Assembly (NCBI GenBank): GCA_937916395.1
Contig: CALFTN010000007.1
Location: 11,948 to 75,947 of the forward strand
Length of the DNA stretch: 64,000 nt
Direction: 5' to 3'
From: an uncultured Clostridia bacterium
GTDB lineage: Bacteria; Bacillota; Clostridia; Oscillospirales; Acutalibacteraceae
Numbering within the stretch: the first letter of the stretch is position 1; each line of letters begins with the position of its first letter. Positions 26,268 through 34,867 of the stretch are shown piece by piece. The notes under the pieces are model-generated. The model saw only the letters and a program-made list of their open reading frames with translations. It made no database searches and was not told the origin of the DNA. The position numbers were made by a program, and so were the translations under genes.

Positions 26268-26891
26268 ATGGGTAGTAAAGCAGATAAATTTTATTTTAAT
26301 AACTTTTTAAGTGCAACTGAATGTTGTGTTGGTGCGGCTAAATATTTAAAGGAATGTTTCGATAGTTATGATGTTAATAATTTAAAAGATAACATTGTTA
26401 AAATGCACGAGTTTGAGCATAATGCAGATGGTGTTCATCACCAGATGACAGAAGCACTAGCAAAAGCCTTTGTTACTCCTTTAGATAGAGAGGATATTGC
26501 AGAAATAAGTGCCAATATTGATGAGGTTGCTGACACAATAGAAGAGGTTTTACAAAGACTTTATGTTGATGAGGTAAAAGAAATCCCTGAATTTTTTAAA
26601 GTGTTTGCTGAAAAAATTGTTGAGTGTTGCGAACTTATGAAAAAGGTATTTGAAGAATTACCAACATTCAAAAAGCCTAAAAAATTAAAAGAAATGATTT
26701 TGAATCTTGGTGCTCTTGAGGAAGAGTGTGACAAGCTCTATTTAGAGGGTACATTAAACATCCGTAAAGAGAATGATGATGTTCTTTTAATAATCGCATT
26801 AAGGGATACTCTTTATAAAATGGAGCGATGTGCTGATGCATGTGAACATGTTTGTGATACAATAGAATTGATTGTTATGAAAAACACATAA
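26268..26891 (+). CDS. DUF47 (PhoU-like) protein, Pit accessory
   Basis: 207 residues, almost all helical, in the DUF47/TIGR00153 family related to PhoU. Acidic/metal-binding clusters EFEHNADGVHHQM and ISANIDEVADTIEEVL are typical. Genes of this family nearly always lie next to pit, and their products are thought to modulate the transporter. AAAGGATG ribosome binding site. Co-transcribed with pit; transcript ends at the hairpin 26897-26928. Confidence 0.9.
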   Translation: MGSKADKFYFNNFLSATECCVGAAKYLKECFDSYDVNNLKDNIVKMHEFEHNADGVHHQMTEALAKAFVTPLDREDIAEISANIDEVADTIEEVLQRLYVDEVKEIPEFFKVFAEKIVECCELMKKVFEELPTFKKPKKLKEMILNLGALEEECDKLYLEGTLNIRKENDDVLLIIALRDTLYKMERCADACEHVCDTIELIVMKNT

Positions 26892-26896
26892 AAAAT

Positions 26897-26928
26897 TGGC
26901 TGTAAAAAACTTTCGTTTTTTACAGCCA
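26897..26928. terminator. Bidirectional terminator, CTGTAAAAAAC family
   Basis: Perfect 14-bp stem TGGCTGTAAAAAAC / GTTTTTTACAGCCA with a TTTC loop, shared by the convergent pit/DUF47 operon and the aspartate kinase gene. Confidence 0.9.
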
Positions 26929-26935
26929 TTATTTT

Positions 26936-28249
26936 TTATTTTACAAACTCATTATAAATTGCTTCAAGAGTTCCGACATAATCTTCTTCAGCAACGCCGA
27001 CGATGATGTTAAGCTCACTTGAACCCTGGTCAATCATTCTGATGTTAATACCGTTATTACCAATAGCACCAAATACTCTGCCAGCAGTACCTTTAACACC
27101 TGCCATACCACGACCAACAACAGCAACAAGTGCTATGCCGTTGTAAACGGAAATGTTATCTGCTTTTGTTTTTCTCTGAATATCAGCGAGAATTGATTCC
27201 TGAACTGGTAAGAAATCCTGGTCGTTAACAACAACTGACATTGTGTCAATACCAGATGGAAGATGCTCAAAGCAGATTTTGTGATTTTCGAGTGCTTCAA
27301 GAACCTTTCTGCCAAAGCCGATTTCAGAATTCATCATGCTCTTTTCAATAGAAATAACAGAAAAGCCTTTTTTACCGGCAATACCAGTAATAACTGTGTC
27401 AACCTTATTTGACTCAACCTTAGAAACAATCATTGTACCAGCATCTTCTGGTTTGTTTGTGTTACGTATATTAATAGGAATACCTTTTTCTCTTACAGGG
27501 AAGATTGCATCCTCGTGCATAACAGTTGCACCCATATATGCAAGCTCACGAAGCTCTGCGTAAGTAATTGTGTTTATAACCTTAGGGTTTTTAACGCATC
27601 TTGGGTCTGCCATAAGCATACCAGAAACGTCAGTCCAGTTTTCATAAATATCAGCGCCAATAGCTCTTGCAACTATTGAACCAGTTATATCTGAACCACC
27701 GCGAGAAAATGTTTTTATAGTACCATTTGGCATAACGCCATAAAAACCAGGTACTACTGCGTGGGTGTGTTCTTTAAGGATTTTTGTGAGTTCCTCATTT
27801 GTTTTTTCTGTGTCAAGCACACCATTTTCTGTGAAGAAAATACCCTCTTCAGCATCAATAAAATCATAACCGATATATTTTGCTAAAATCATTGAGTTTA
27901 AATATTCGCCACGAGAAGCAATATAGTCACGACCAGCGTGGTGAACAATAGCATTTTTAATTCTGTCGAATTCAGGTTGTAACCAGAAATCAAGACCTAA
28001 GTCTTTAATGATTCCGTTATATCTGTCTTCAATCAATTTAAAAGCTTCGTCAATGTCTTTGTTTTCCTTAACTAATTTGTAGCATGAATATAACATATCT
28101 GTTACTTTAATGTCGTCATCATATCTTTTGCCTGGTGCAGAAGCAACAACATATCTTCTTGAGTCTTCAGCTTTAATAATTTCAGCCACTTTTCTGAATT
28201 GCTCAGCATCAGCAAGTGAGCTGCCGCCAAACTTTACAACTTTTACCAT
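26936..28249 (-). CDS. Aspartate kinase
   Basis: Phosphorylates L-aspartate, the first step to lysine, threonine and methionine. The N-terminal motif VKVVKFGGSSLAD and the catalytic region FSRGGSDITGSIVA are intact. Two C-terminal ACT domains (about 300-437) include VVGRGMAGVKG and MIDQGSSELNIIVGV, implying allosteric amino-acid feedback. The 437-residue length is typical of monofunctional enzymes. The ATG at 28249 is used because GGGG lies 9 bp upstream; a TTG two codons earlier is possible. No T-box or lysine riboswitch is visible in the 5' region. Confidence 0.93.
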   Translation of the reverse strand: MVKVVKFGGSSLADAEQFRKVAEIIKAEDSRRYVVASAPGKRYDDDIKVTDMLYSCYKLVKENKDIDEAFKLIEDRYNGIIKDLGLDFWLQPEFDRIKNAIVHHAGRDYIASRGEYLNSMILAKYIGYDFIDAEEGIFFTENGVLDTEKTNEELTKILKEHTHAVVPGFYGVMPNGTIKTFSRGGSDITGSIVARAIGADIYENWTDVSGMLMADPRCVKNPKVINTITYAELRELAYMGATVMHEDAIFPVREKGIPINIRNTNKPEDAGTMIVSKVESNKVDTVITGIAGKKGFSVISIEKSMMNSEIGFGRKVLEALENHKICFEHLPSGIDTMSVVVNDQDFLPVQESILADIQRKTKADNISVYNGIALVAVVGRGMAGVKGTAGRVFGAIGNNGINIRMIDQGSSELNIIVGVAEEDYVGTLEAIYNEFVK

Positions 28250-28513
28250 ATTCAAATACCCCTTAATAAAAATTTATTAGTATTCTCGAACTATGTACGA
28301 TATACTATCATTAATTAAAACTTTTATCAACAAAAAAATTGCTCTCAGAAAAAAGTTCTAAACTTGTTATAAATGTTACTAAACTGAATTAAAATAACTT
28401 GTGCAAATTCACAACAGTTTTTGTATTATTTTTCATTGAGTACTTTAAAAACGCTTGAATGTATGGTATATTCTTACATATTATATGAATTTTTGTAACA
28501 GGGAGTGACAATT

Positions 28514-29257
28514 CTGGAAAAGGAAGAAGCACTTTTAATAAAAAGATTTAAAGAATTAGAAAATCGTTCATATAACAGAGGTGTTTATGAATATTCAGAT
28601 TTTCTCAATATGTATGAGCAGGATTTGCTTTTTAAAAATATTAAAACTACTTTTTCGCTTTTTGGCGGATATGAGACTGCTGAAAGACAAATTGCAGTTT
28701 TTGGTAGTGAAGATGAGCTGGGCTATGCGCCGATATATCCTGTGTGCTGTATTTTAGTTTCGCCTTTAATGCAAAAGTTCGCTGATGACTTAACCCACAG
28801 AGATTTTTTGGGTTCAGTTTTAGGTCTTGGTATAAAGCGTGAAACTATTGGAGATATAATCATAAAAAATAATACCGGATATATTTTCTGCCTCAGCTCT
28901 GTTGCAGATTTTATTATTGATAATCTTAAAAAGGTAAGGCATACTTCGGTTAAGTGTGAAAAGGTTACTGAAACGCCTGAAGAAGTTAAACCAGAAGCAA
29001 CAGAAAAATTTATAATTGTAGCTTCAGAGAGGCTCGATGTAATAATTGCAGAAATTTATAATCTTTCAAGAAGTGAAAGTAATACACTTTTTATGAGTAA
29101 AAAGGTATTTATAAATGGTAAACTTACAGAGAACAATTCACAAAAAATTAAAGCAGGGGATACAATTTCTGTAAGAGGCTATGGACGATTTAACTGGCTT
29201 GGTACTTCAGGTGAGACGAAAAAAGGAAGGCTAAAAGCGAATGTTGAGGTTTATTAG
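28514..29257 (+). CDS. ylmH: YlmH-type S4-domain RNA-binding protein
   Basis: About 248 residues. The N-terminal YlmH domain contains FSDFLNMYEQ-like YSDFLNMYEQ and GSVLGLGIKRETIGDI. A linker leads to a C-terminal S4 domain (about 175-245; RLDVIIAEIYNLSRSESNTLF, VFINGKLTENNSQKIKAGD, ISVRGYGRF). YlmH binds ribosomes/tRNA-like RNA and acts in ribosome rescue and division-linked processes. Start: GGGAG at 28501-28505 would be only 1-2 bases from a GTG at 28505. The better-spaced start is a rare CTG at 28514 (or ATT at 28511), giving MEKEEALL. Confidence 0.85.
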   Translation: MEKEEALLIKRFKELENRSYNRGVYEYSDFLNMYEQDLLFKNIKTTFSLFGGYETAERQIAVFGSEDELGYAPIYPVCCILVSPLMQKFADDLTHRDFLGSVLGLGIKRETIGDIIIKNNTGYIFCLSSVADFIIDNLKKVRHTSVKCEKVTETPEEVKPEATEKFIIVASERLDVIIAEIYNLSRSESNTLFMSKKVFINGKLTENNSQKIKAGDTISVRGYGRFNWLGTSGETKKGRLKANVEVY

Positions 29258-29962
29258 GGTTGCTAGTGGTCAGTGAGTCAGTGGTTGGTATGGCTAGTAT
29301 GGCTGGTTGGCTGGTGGTTAGTGAAAACGAAACGAAAAAATTAATTTTACAAAACGCCTCTCTTCGAAGGGCTTTTTTGAGTAATGTTGTTGGTCTGTAT
29401 ATTTTTCAAAAAAAGTGTATATTCTTTCAGATTCCATCAAATTAAGCACAAAAGTTGAATAAAAGCTGGATTCGATTGTATGAAGTTGAACAATGTTTTT
29501 AATATTGTAGCGTTTACGCTACTCGTAGAAACAAGAGATTAAATTCTCACTACATTCCCCACTTACTTATGTTATGTGCTTCGGAGAAAGTAAAATTAAG
29601 AAACAAAGGATTTTTTTCTTTTGGCTCTATTCTAATTTAGTGTGGATTTAGTGTTGTTTTTTGTGAAAACGTTGATATTATTGGGTTTTGATGTATATTT
29701 ATGCAAAAATTATTTTTACAATCCCTTGCTGTTGTGTCGATTGCGATATATTAGAAATCAAGTATTACTTTTTTCTCTAAATATGTTATGCTACAATAAA
29801 AAAATAAAATCAACACAAATTAAAAATTTTAAAAATATTTTTCTTATATTGTTATATTCTCAAACTATCAAAATACAAAAGTGCAAAAAAGAGTATCCCA
29901 AAAAATTCTAAAAAATACAACAAGTAATTCTGTAAAAAACTATATATGAATCAAAAACACAG
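29258..29962. other. Long gene-free interval with repeats
   Basis: About 700 bp without a supportable gene. It starts with a CTAG/TGGCTGG-rich tract (29258-29322). Then comes a diverged inverted copy of 46904-46939 at 29357-29392, a TAGCGTTTACGCTA palindrome (29508-29521), TTATGTTATGTGC (29567-29579, also at 42651-42663), and extreme A/T-rich DNA. Two short open frames here lack ribosome binding sites and look spurious. Confidence 0.6.
29357..29392 (+). repeat. Inverted copy of the repeat at 46904-46939
   Basis: CCTCTCTTCGAAGGGCT then TTGAGTAATGTTGTTG: 32 of 36 positions match the reverse complement of 46904-46939. The two copies bracket the accessory region in opposite orientation. Confidence 0.75.
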
Positions 29963-29963
29963 C

Positions 29964-29998
29964 AAAAAGGAAGTAGCTCTCAGAGTTACTTCCTTTTA
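29964..29998. terminator. Terminator of the transglutaminase-like gene
   Basis: AAGGAAGTA-G-CTCT...AGAG-T-TACTTCCTT hairpin with one internal mismatch, T-rich on both exits. Confidence 0.8.
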
Positions 29999-30012
29999 TT
30001 AATAACTTGTTT

Positions 30013-32709
30013 TTATTCGTCTTCTTCTTTCTTTTTAGAAAGAGCAATGGCACCTAAACCACTTAAAGTCATTCCACCAAACCAAAGAACTGTTGTACTT
30101 ATAATGCCTGCTTTTGGGACATCATCTTTGCCAGTTTCTGTAACAGTTTCTTGAGTTGTTTCTGTAATTGTATCTGTGTTTGTAACTGTGTCTGTATAAA
30201 CAACAGCATAGGTTGAGAAACGGTCTGTAGCGAATGTAAGTTGGTTTGTGTTTTTATCGAATGTTGCATCGAGAACAGTTATTTTTTCAACATCATTTTC
30301 GTGATATCTTATAACTTTATATTCTCTTTCAACGTTTTTATCAGTATTTATTAATTCTTTTGGCATTTCAAATGATACTTTGATTTCGCCATTTGTATTT
30401 TCAATATTGTTTTCATAAGTACCAATTTGTTTTGACAACTTAATATCAAGGAAGAAACCTAAAACATTTTCACTTAACTGGCTTACTATGATTTCTTTTT
30501 CCTTGGTGTCAACTTTTTTGTCAGCGTTTTTTAATTTAAGAACAATCTTGAGGTCTAAACCTTTGTTAATTAAGTTTTGTTCTTCGTTAGTTACCTGGAT
30601 TTTAGATTTCACATCTGCAGTCTCGTTAATAGTTGCTGAGAAGTCGTTTTCTTTGTTTGCTTCTACCTTAACTTCACCAGCACCGATTTTTTCGATATCT
30701 GTTGTGTAAGAGTATCCACAATCACAAGTGTAAGTTTTTATGCCCTTTTCAACTGCGGTAGCTTCTTTAGTAATGTTCTCTGTAAATGTGTGTTTTTCGC
30801 TTAATGTTACACCGCAACGTTCACAGTGGGTATGAGCGCTTTGTTTACCTGCTTTTGCCTCTTGATGACTATTCATATCATAATCGCCATAAACCTCTCC
30901 GCAGTCAATACAAGTTGCTTTTTGTGTACAAGTAGCCTTTCCACCTCGGTGGTTATCATTTTCTGGTATAATTTCAACTATGAAATAGTCACAATCAGAG
31001 CAAGTTTTGCGCTGAGCTCCCTTTGTTATACAGGTTGCAGCTTCATCAATAATCCATTTACCTAATTGGTGTTCGTTTGTTGCTGGGATAATAGTAACGT
31101 CTGTTTTAGTATCGCAACGAATACAATGGTGTGACTTTGAACCCTCTTTTACACAAGTAGCCTGCGTATCTATAGTCCATTCTGTTGAATAATTGTGACC
31201 AAGGGCGTCAATGGATTCAGTTTCTGTGTAAGAACAATTTAAACAAGATTTATATTTTAAGCCTGTTGTTGTACAATTTGCAGCTTTGTCAATAACCCAT
31301 TCGCCTAATTGGTGCTGATTTGTTGCTGGAATAACAGTAACGTCTGTTTTAGCATCGCAACGAGTACAGTGATGTGATTTTGAACCATTTTTTTCACAAG
31401 TAGCTTGTGTATCTATAGTCCATTCGTTTGAATAACTGTGACCAAGTGCACCAATAGATTCGGTTTCAGTGTTGCCACAAGTTTCGCAAGTGCGTTGTTG
31501 AGAGCCTTCTGTTGCACAAGAAGGTGAGATGTTTGTTGTCCAAGCGCCATAAGAATGGTTGTTTGTAGCAGGAATTGTTTCAGATGCTACGAGTGTTTCG
31601 CCACAATCTTCGCATGTTGTTGATGCGGTATAGCCATTTTCAACGCAAGTGGCTTCTTTGCCGTTAGTAACGATAGTGTTTTCGTGTGGGCATTCAACGA
31701 TGATGCTGTCATAATAACTAATATCAAATGCAGTATCGCTGAAACTTGGATAAACAAGTGTGAGGCTGTTTTCGAGGCCGTGTGAGTTGCTTGTTTTGTG
31801 TGATTCTGAGAATTTGCCACCGTTGATTACAGTAGATAAACCTGCAAGAAAATAATTATATTGAACAGGGGTGGTATCGTCCCATGTGGTATCAACAAGA
31901 TACCAGTTACCGTCTTCCATCTGGACTGCGTTCCACATATGGTTTTGGCGTGCTGCTTTACCTATAACGCAAATGCAAGGTATTCCTTGGGAATCGCATA
32001 TTAACTTGAATGCTTCGGCATAACCTTCGCAAACGGCTGTGTTGTCAATTAAAGCACCGGCAATGGTGTGTTCTCTGTCGTTGGTGCCACCGTAGGTGAT
32101 TGTTTCGCAGAGGTATGCTTGGATATCCTTGAGTGTTTCGTAACGATTTGTTTTGTTGAGTGGGAGTGAGTTGATGCGGCTATTTATTGTGTAAAGTGAA
32201 TCGTTAGGGTTCGGATATAATTCGTGGTCGATATTGGGGATGATAGCGAAGCCGTAGTAATATGTAGTGTTGTCGGTTGTGTAATATGAGTAAGAAATTT
32301 CAAAGGTTGGGAACCAGAATGTTTCTGGGTTGTCGAGGTAAAATGCTTCGGCAACACGTTGAATTTCGAGATTGCTGAATTCTTCTTCTGTCAAGTCGTG
32401 GTCGAACGATACGTAAATTATATCGTCGTTTGGTGTGATTTGGCACAATGCGTTGTAAAAACGTTTTTCAATTTCGTTGAGCAATGAGCCGAAGTTGGAA
32501 AATGCTGAATTAGATGAATAGTATCTCGCGAATGAAAAGAACGAGATGGATTGGTTTGGGGCGCTACCAAGCTCAGTAGAGCTTATACTGCCTGTGTTGT
32601 GTGTTGGTTCGTTTTCTGTTGCAAACGCTGTCATCGGGGTGCTAAACCAAGCACTGATAACAAGTGATAATGCGAGTGTTAAAAATAATGTTCGTTTGAT
32701 TTTTTTCAT
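30013..32709 (-). CDS. Surface transglutaminase-like protein with cysteine repeats
   Basis: 898 residues. A signal peptide (1-30, ending TAFA) precedes a transglutaminase/protease-like core (about 190-290) whose triad fits TAVCEGYAEAF (Cys), QNHMWNAV (His) and YLVDTTWDD (Asp). Then about 300 residues repeat CxxC modules of the form ATC..G....C..C (about 345-680), including an 81-residue unit present twice. A beta-rich domain follows, then a sorting-like tail: VPKAG, a hydrophobic span and KKKEEDE. It is probably wall-anchored and modifies surface peptides. The CxxC pairs could bind zinc or form disulfides. Good RBS (AAGGAGTAATTTT). Confidence 0.8.
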   Translation of the reverse strand: MKKIKRTLFLTLALSLVISAWFSTPMTAFATENEPTHNTGSISSTELGSAPNQSISFFSFARYYSSNSAFSNFGSLLNEIEKRFYNALCQITPNDDIIYVSFDHDLTEEEFSNLEIQRVAEAFYLDNPETFWFPTFEISYSYYTTDNTTYYYGFAIIPNIDHELYPNPNDSLYTINSRINSLPLNKTNRYETLKDIQAYLCETITYGGTNDREHTIAGALIDNTAVCEGYAEAFKLICDSQGIPCICVIGKAARQNHMWNAVQMEDGNWYLVDTTWDDTTPVQYNYFLAGLSTVINGGKFSESHKTSNSHGLENSLTLVYPSFSDTAFDISYYDSIIVECPHENTIVTNGKEATCVENGYTASTTCEDCGETLVASETIPATNNHSYGAWTTNISPSCATEGSQQRTCETCGNTETESIGALGHSYSNEWTIDTQATCEKNGSKSHHCTRCDAKTDVTVIPATNQHQLGEWVIDKAANCTTTGLKYKSCLNCSYTETESIDALGHNYSTEWTIDTQATCVKEGSKSHHCIRCDTKTDVTIIPATNEHQLGKWIIDEAATCITKGAQRKTCSDCDYFIVEIIPENDNHRGGKATCTQKATCIDCGEVYGDYDMNSHQEAKAGKQSAHTHCERCGVTLSEKHTFTENITKEATAVEKGIKTYTCDCGYSYTTDIEKIGAGEVKVEANKENDFSATINETADVKSKIQVTNEEQNLINKGLDLKIVLKLKNADKKVDTKEKEIIVSQLSENVLGFFLDIKLSKQIGTYENNIENTNGEIKVSFEMPKELINTDKNVEREYKVIRYHENDVEKITVLDATFDKNTNQLTFATDRFSTYAVVYTDTVTNTDTITETTQETVTETGKDDVPKAGIISTTVLWFGGMTLSGLGAIALSKKKEEDE
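31020..31510 (-). repeat. Tandem 243-bp repeats inside the cysteine-rich region
   Basis: The sequence around 31061-31230 recurs at 31304-31470 with an offset of 243 bp (81 codons) and mostly silent or conservative changes, which indicates a recent in-gene duplication of one cysteine module pair. Confidence 0.75.
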
Positions 32710-32750
32710 AAAATTACTCCTTTTAAAATTTCGTATCCTATAATAAACAG

Positions 32751-33575
32751 CTAAATGTTGTTTTTGATTATTTCATACGCATTATTTATTTTCTGTGCAA
32801 ATTTGTTATCGGCTTCTGTGCCGGTATCCGGATGATACGTTTTCATTAAACGATTTCGCTGGCTTTTTAGGGCTTCTAAAGTTACTTCTTCTAAGCTATC
32901 AAACATAAAAAGAGCCAATGCCTGACTCAATTCATCAGAAATAGTTTCTGCATTCTCATATATATATCTAATTTCCTGGTCAATTCTATCGTTTTCATCT
33001 TCTAAAGCTCGTACCCAAGACCTGTTAAACGCAAGTAAGAAATCATCCATATTTGCAGGGTTACTATAAGATTTGGACTTTCCTAAGAGAGATTTTTTAA
33101 ACGTTGTTGTTGCATATGGTTCTAAAACGGTTTCGTAATAAAAATATGGATATGAGCACTGAACTAAGCAAACAATTTTACCTGTTACCTTGTCTCCAAA
33201 AACGCCTTCCTTATATTCATTAGGATTAAATTCTATTTCAAATTCTTCAATATCTGTAAGCTTAATAAATACAGTGTCATTATCAATCTTTTTACCTATG
33301 TACATTAATTTGTTTTCATTATCCAAATGTAATTCAAAATATGACGCTGTTTCTCTGAATTTACTTTTCAAACTTTTATTTTCAGTTTGCAAGTAATTTT
33401 TAAAACCATTAAAATCATCAAGGGTATAGCGTTCTATAACACTTTTATACATATGTTTAGGAATACACGAACTACATTCTTTACACAAATAATTACCATC
33501 AGCTAATTCTGTGCGTCCTAATAGTTTCGCTTCATTACCACATATAGCACATTCTTTTTTCTTAAATAATCCCAT
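32751..33575 (-). CDS. DUF4428 zinc finger - J-domain protein
   Basis: About 274 residues. The N-terminal zinc finger (CAICG...CKECSSC, residues about 7-36) matches DUF4428. A central beta-rich domain (about 70-190) follows, then a C-terminal J-domain in which the diagnostic HPD is in MKTYHPDTGTEAD, followed by KFAQKINNAYEII. J-domains recruit and activate Hsp70 (DnaK). A C-terminal J-domain tied to a zinc finger suggests a substrate-targeting cochaperone. I chose ATG 33575 behind GGTGA. It is the last gene of the leftward group that includes ClpP and the ClpX-like ATPase. Confidence 0.75.
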   Translation of the reverse strand: MGLFKKKECAICGNEAKLLGRTELADGNYLCKECSSCIPKHMYKSVIERYTLDDFNGFKNYLQTENKSLKSKFRETASYFELHLDNENKLMYIGKKIDNDTVFIKLTDIEEFEIEFNPNEYKEGVFGDKVTGKIVCLVQCSYPYFYYETVLEPYATTTFKKSLLGKSKSYSNPANMDDFLLAFNRSWVRALEDENDRIDQEIRYIYENAETISDELSQALALFMFDSLEEVTLEALKSQRNRLMKTYHPDTGTEADNKFAQKINNAYEIIKNNI

Positions 33576-33602
33576 ATTTTTCACCATTAACCTTATCTGA
33601 TT

Positions 33603-33932
33603 TTATTTACCTGATTTTACAGTGCTTTGAGACTGAATTATTCTTTTCACGGTTCGTTGTGTATAGTTATACTTAACAGCTAAACGTTCAACCGAAACAT
33701 TCTCATGCGTATATTCATACACAATGCGCCCCTTTATGTACTCTGGTGACAAAAACTGTTTTGGAAAGTTTATTTGTGTACCTTTGTACAACCTATAGAT
33801 AGCGTGCGCAGCATCTAAACCTACCTCAGAGGCAATTTCTTTATAAACATCGTTTAATGCTTCTTGTTTTACGCTATCCATTACAGTTGCCTCCAATTCA
33901 CTTAATTCATTGAATTCAAAGTTCTGCGACAT
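33603..33932 (-). CDS. Mor-like transcriptional regulator
   Basis: 109 residues. The C-terminal half contains LDAAHAIYRLYKGTQINFPKQ and a helix-turn-helix ending VKYNYTQRTVKRII, the pattern of the Mor (Mu middle operon regulator) activator family. Members in Firmicutes occur on prophages and other mobile elements. The ATG at 33932 follows GAAAGGTGGTAGT. It probably controls this accessory block. It precedes the J-domain gene by 27 bp. Confidence 0.75.
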   Translation of the reverse strand: MSQNFEFNELSELEATVMDSVKQEALNDVYKEIASEVGLDAAHAIYRLYKGTQINFPKQFLSPEYIKGRIVYEYTHENVSVERLAVKYNYTQRTVKRIIQSQSTVKSGK

Positions 33933-34026
33933 ACTACCACCTTTCTCAACACTTATCAAATATAATTTTCAATGAAAATTACATTGAAAATTTCATAACT
34001 TGAATTCTCTAAGTTGCTTTTGAAAA

Positions 34027-34506
34027 CTACTCTTTTAACATAATCACAGCTCGTTCAACATCTGTATGGGTTAAACCTCTTGCCATTGACGTTTGAACTA
34101 ATTTGTTATCGTGTGGCAAGAGATATGACAGGTGCATATCGTCGAGTATGACGAAGCTTTCTATCGGTTCACCATCCCAGCTTTCTAACCACCAAGCAAT
34201 TTCTTGGCCGCGAGTACTGGTTTCATCGGTGTAGTCTAAAAGCTCTAAACCATATTCAGACAGTTTTTTCTCTAAAGCTTCAAATAACCTTATAGAGCTT
34301 AAATCGGATGGTGTTGGGTTAACCTTTCGTTTTGCCCACCAACCGTAACGCCAAGAGGATGAAAGAACTATTTTAGCGCCTGTTCTTGTAACAAGCTGTT
34401 TTAATAACTGCACCTTTTCATCTTCGACAAACGTATATTCTTCAAACATTTCTGTTGTACTTGTAGTATTGAGTACGCCGTCTATATCAAGAAATATAAC
34501 TTTCAT
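34027..34506 (-). CDS. HAD-superfamily phosphatase-like protein
   Basis: 159 residues. It starts MKVIFLDIDGVLN, the HAD motif I with both catalytic Asp. KIVLSSSWRY is motif II (Ser) and FVILDDMHL is motif IV (paired Asp). It matches small cytosolic HAD proteins often annotated only as HAD domain-containing; the substrate is unknown (nucleotides or polynucleotide ends are possibilities). The ATG at 34506 follows TAAAGGAGTGTG. It follows the 76-residue gene by 19 bp. Confidence 0.82.
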   Translation of the reverse strand: MKVIFLDIDGVLNTTSTTEMFEEYTFVEDEKVQLLKQLVTRTGAKIVLSSSWRYGWWAKRKVNPTPSDLSSIRLFEALEKKLSEYGLELLDYTDETSTRGQEIAWWLESWDGEPIESFVILDDMHLSYLLPHDNKLVQTSMARGLTHTDVERAVIMLKE

Positions 34507-34525
34507 AGTTACACACTCCTTTACA

Positions 34526-34756
34526 TTAACCCCAAGCTGCACACGTTTCTTTTGGTAATGGTTTACCACTTTTTATAAGACTGCAAATACGCGAATATGA
34601 TATTGACACACTTATGTTGCATTCTTGTGGTTTTTCTATAATATCAAGAGTGTTTTTATCTACTACAAGACGAAAATATGCGTTGTTTCTGTCTTTCTCA
34701 TAACAATCTAATATCAAAAGATTGTTTTCTACTGTTATAAAAATATGTACCATCAT
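34526..34756 (-). CDS. Small hypothetical protein upstream of HAD gene
   Basis: 76 residues with alternating hydrophobic/polar residues suggesting a small beta-rich fold (HIFITVENNLLILDCYEKD; AYFRLVVDKNTLDII). GCGAAGGTGAA precedes ATG-ATG, so either Met may initiate. No family recognised. It heads a leftward group with HAD, Mor-like and J-domain genes, after a 111-bp gap from the ClpX-like gene. Confidence 0.55.
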   Translation of the reverse strand: MMVHIFITVENNLLILDCYEKDRNNAYFRLVVDKNTLDIIEKPQECNISVSISYSRICSLIKSGKPLPKETCAAWG

Positions 34757-34867
34757 TTCACCTTCGCATTTTTAGTTCGAAGCCCCCTCGGCTCCCGGTC
34801 ATATTAATTTATGAACAGAATTACAGACGGGGCTTCTATTCTCAAGCAACAGTTAAGCTGCAGAGCT
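34757..34867. other. Gap with GAAGCCCC/GGGGCTTC long-loop hairpin
   Basis: GAAGCCCC (near 34780) is complementary to GGGGCTTC (near 34832) across about 45 bases. There is no T run, so it is not a convincing terminator. It may separate the clp genes from the HAD group or stabilise the mRNA. Confidence 0.4.

Noticed and set aside
28250..28500. Lysine riboswitch or T-box upstream of aspartate kinase
   Set aside because: No lysine-aptamer or T-box (GGUGGNACCGCG) motif is visible in the 250 bp upstream; only A/T-rich DNA.
29260..29445. 61-codon open frame with MASMAGWLVV-like sequence
   Set aside because: It is made almost entirely of the CTAG/TGGCTGG tandem tract, has no ribosome binding site and no homology signal.
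29642..29911. 89-codon AT-rich open frame
   Set aside because: Extreme A/T composition makes chance open frames likely; no ribosome binding site, and the peptide looks like translated low-complexity DNA.
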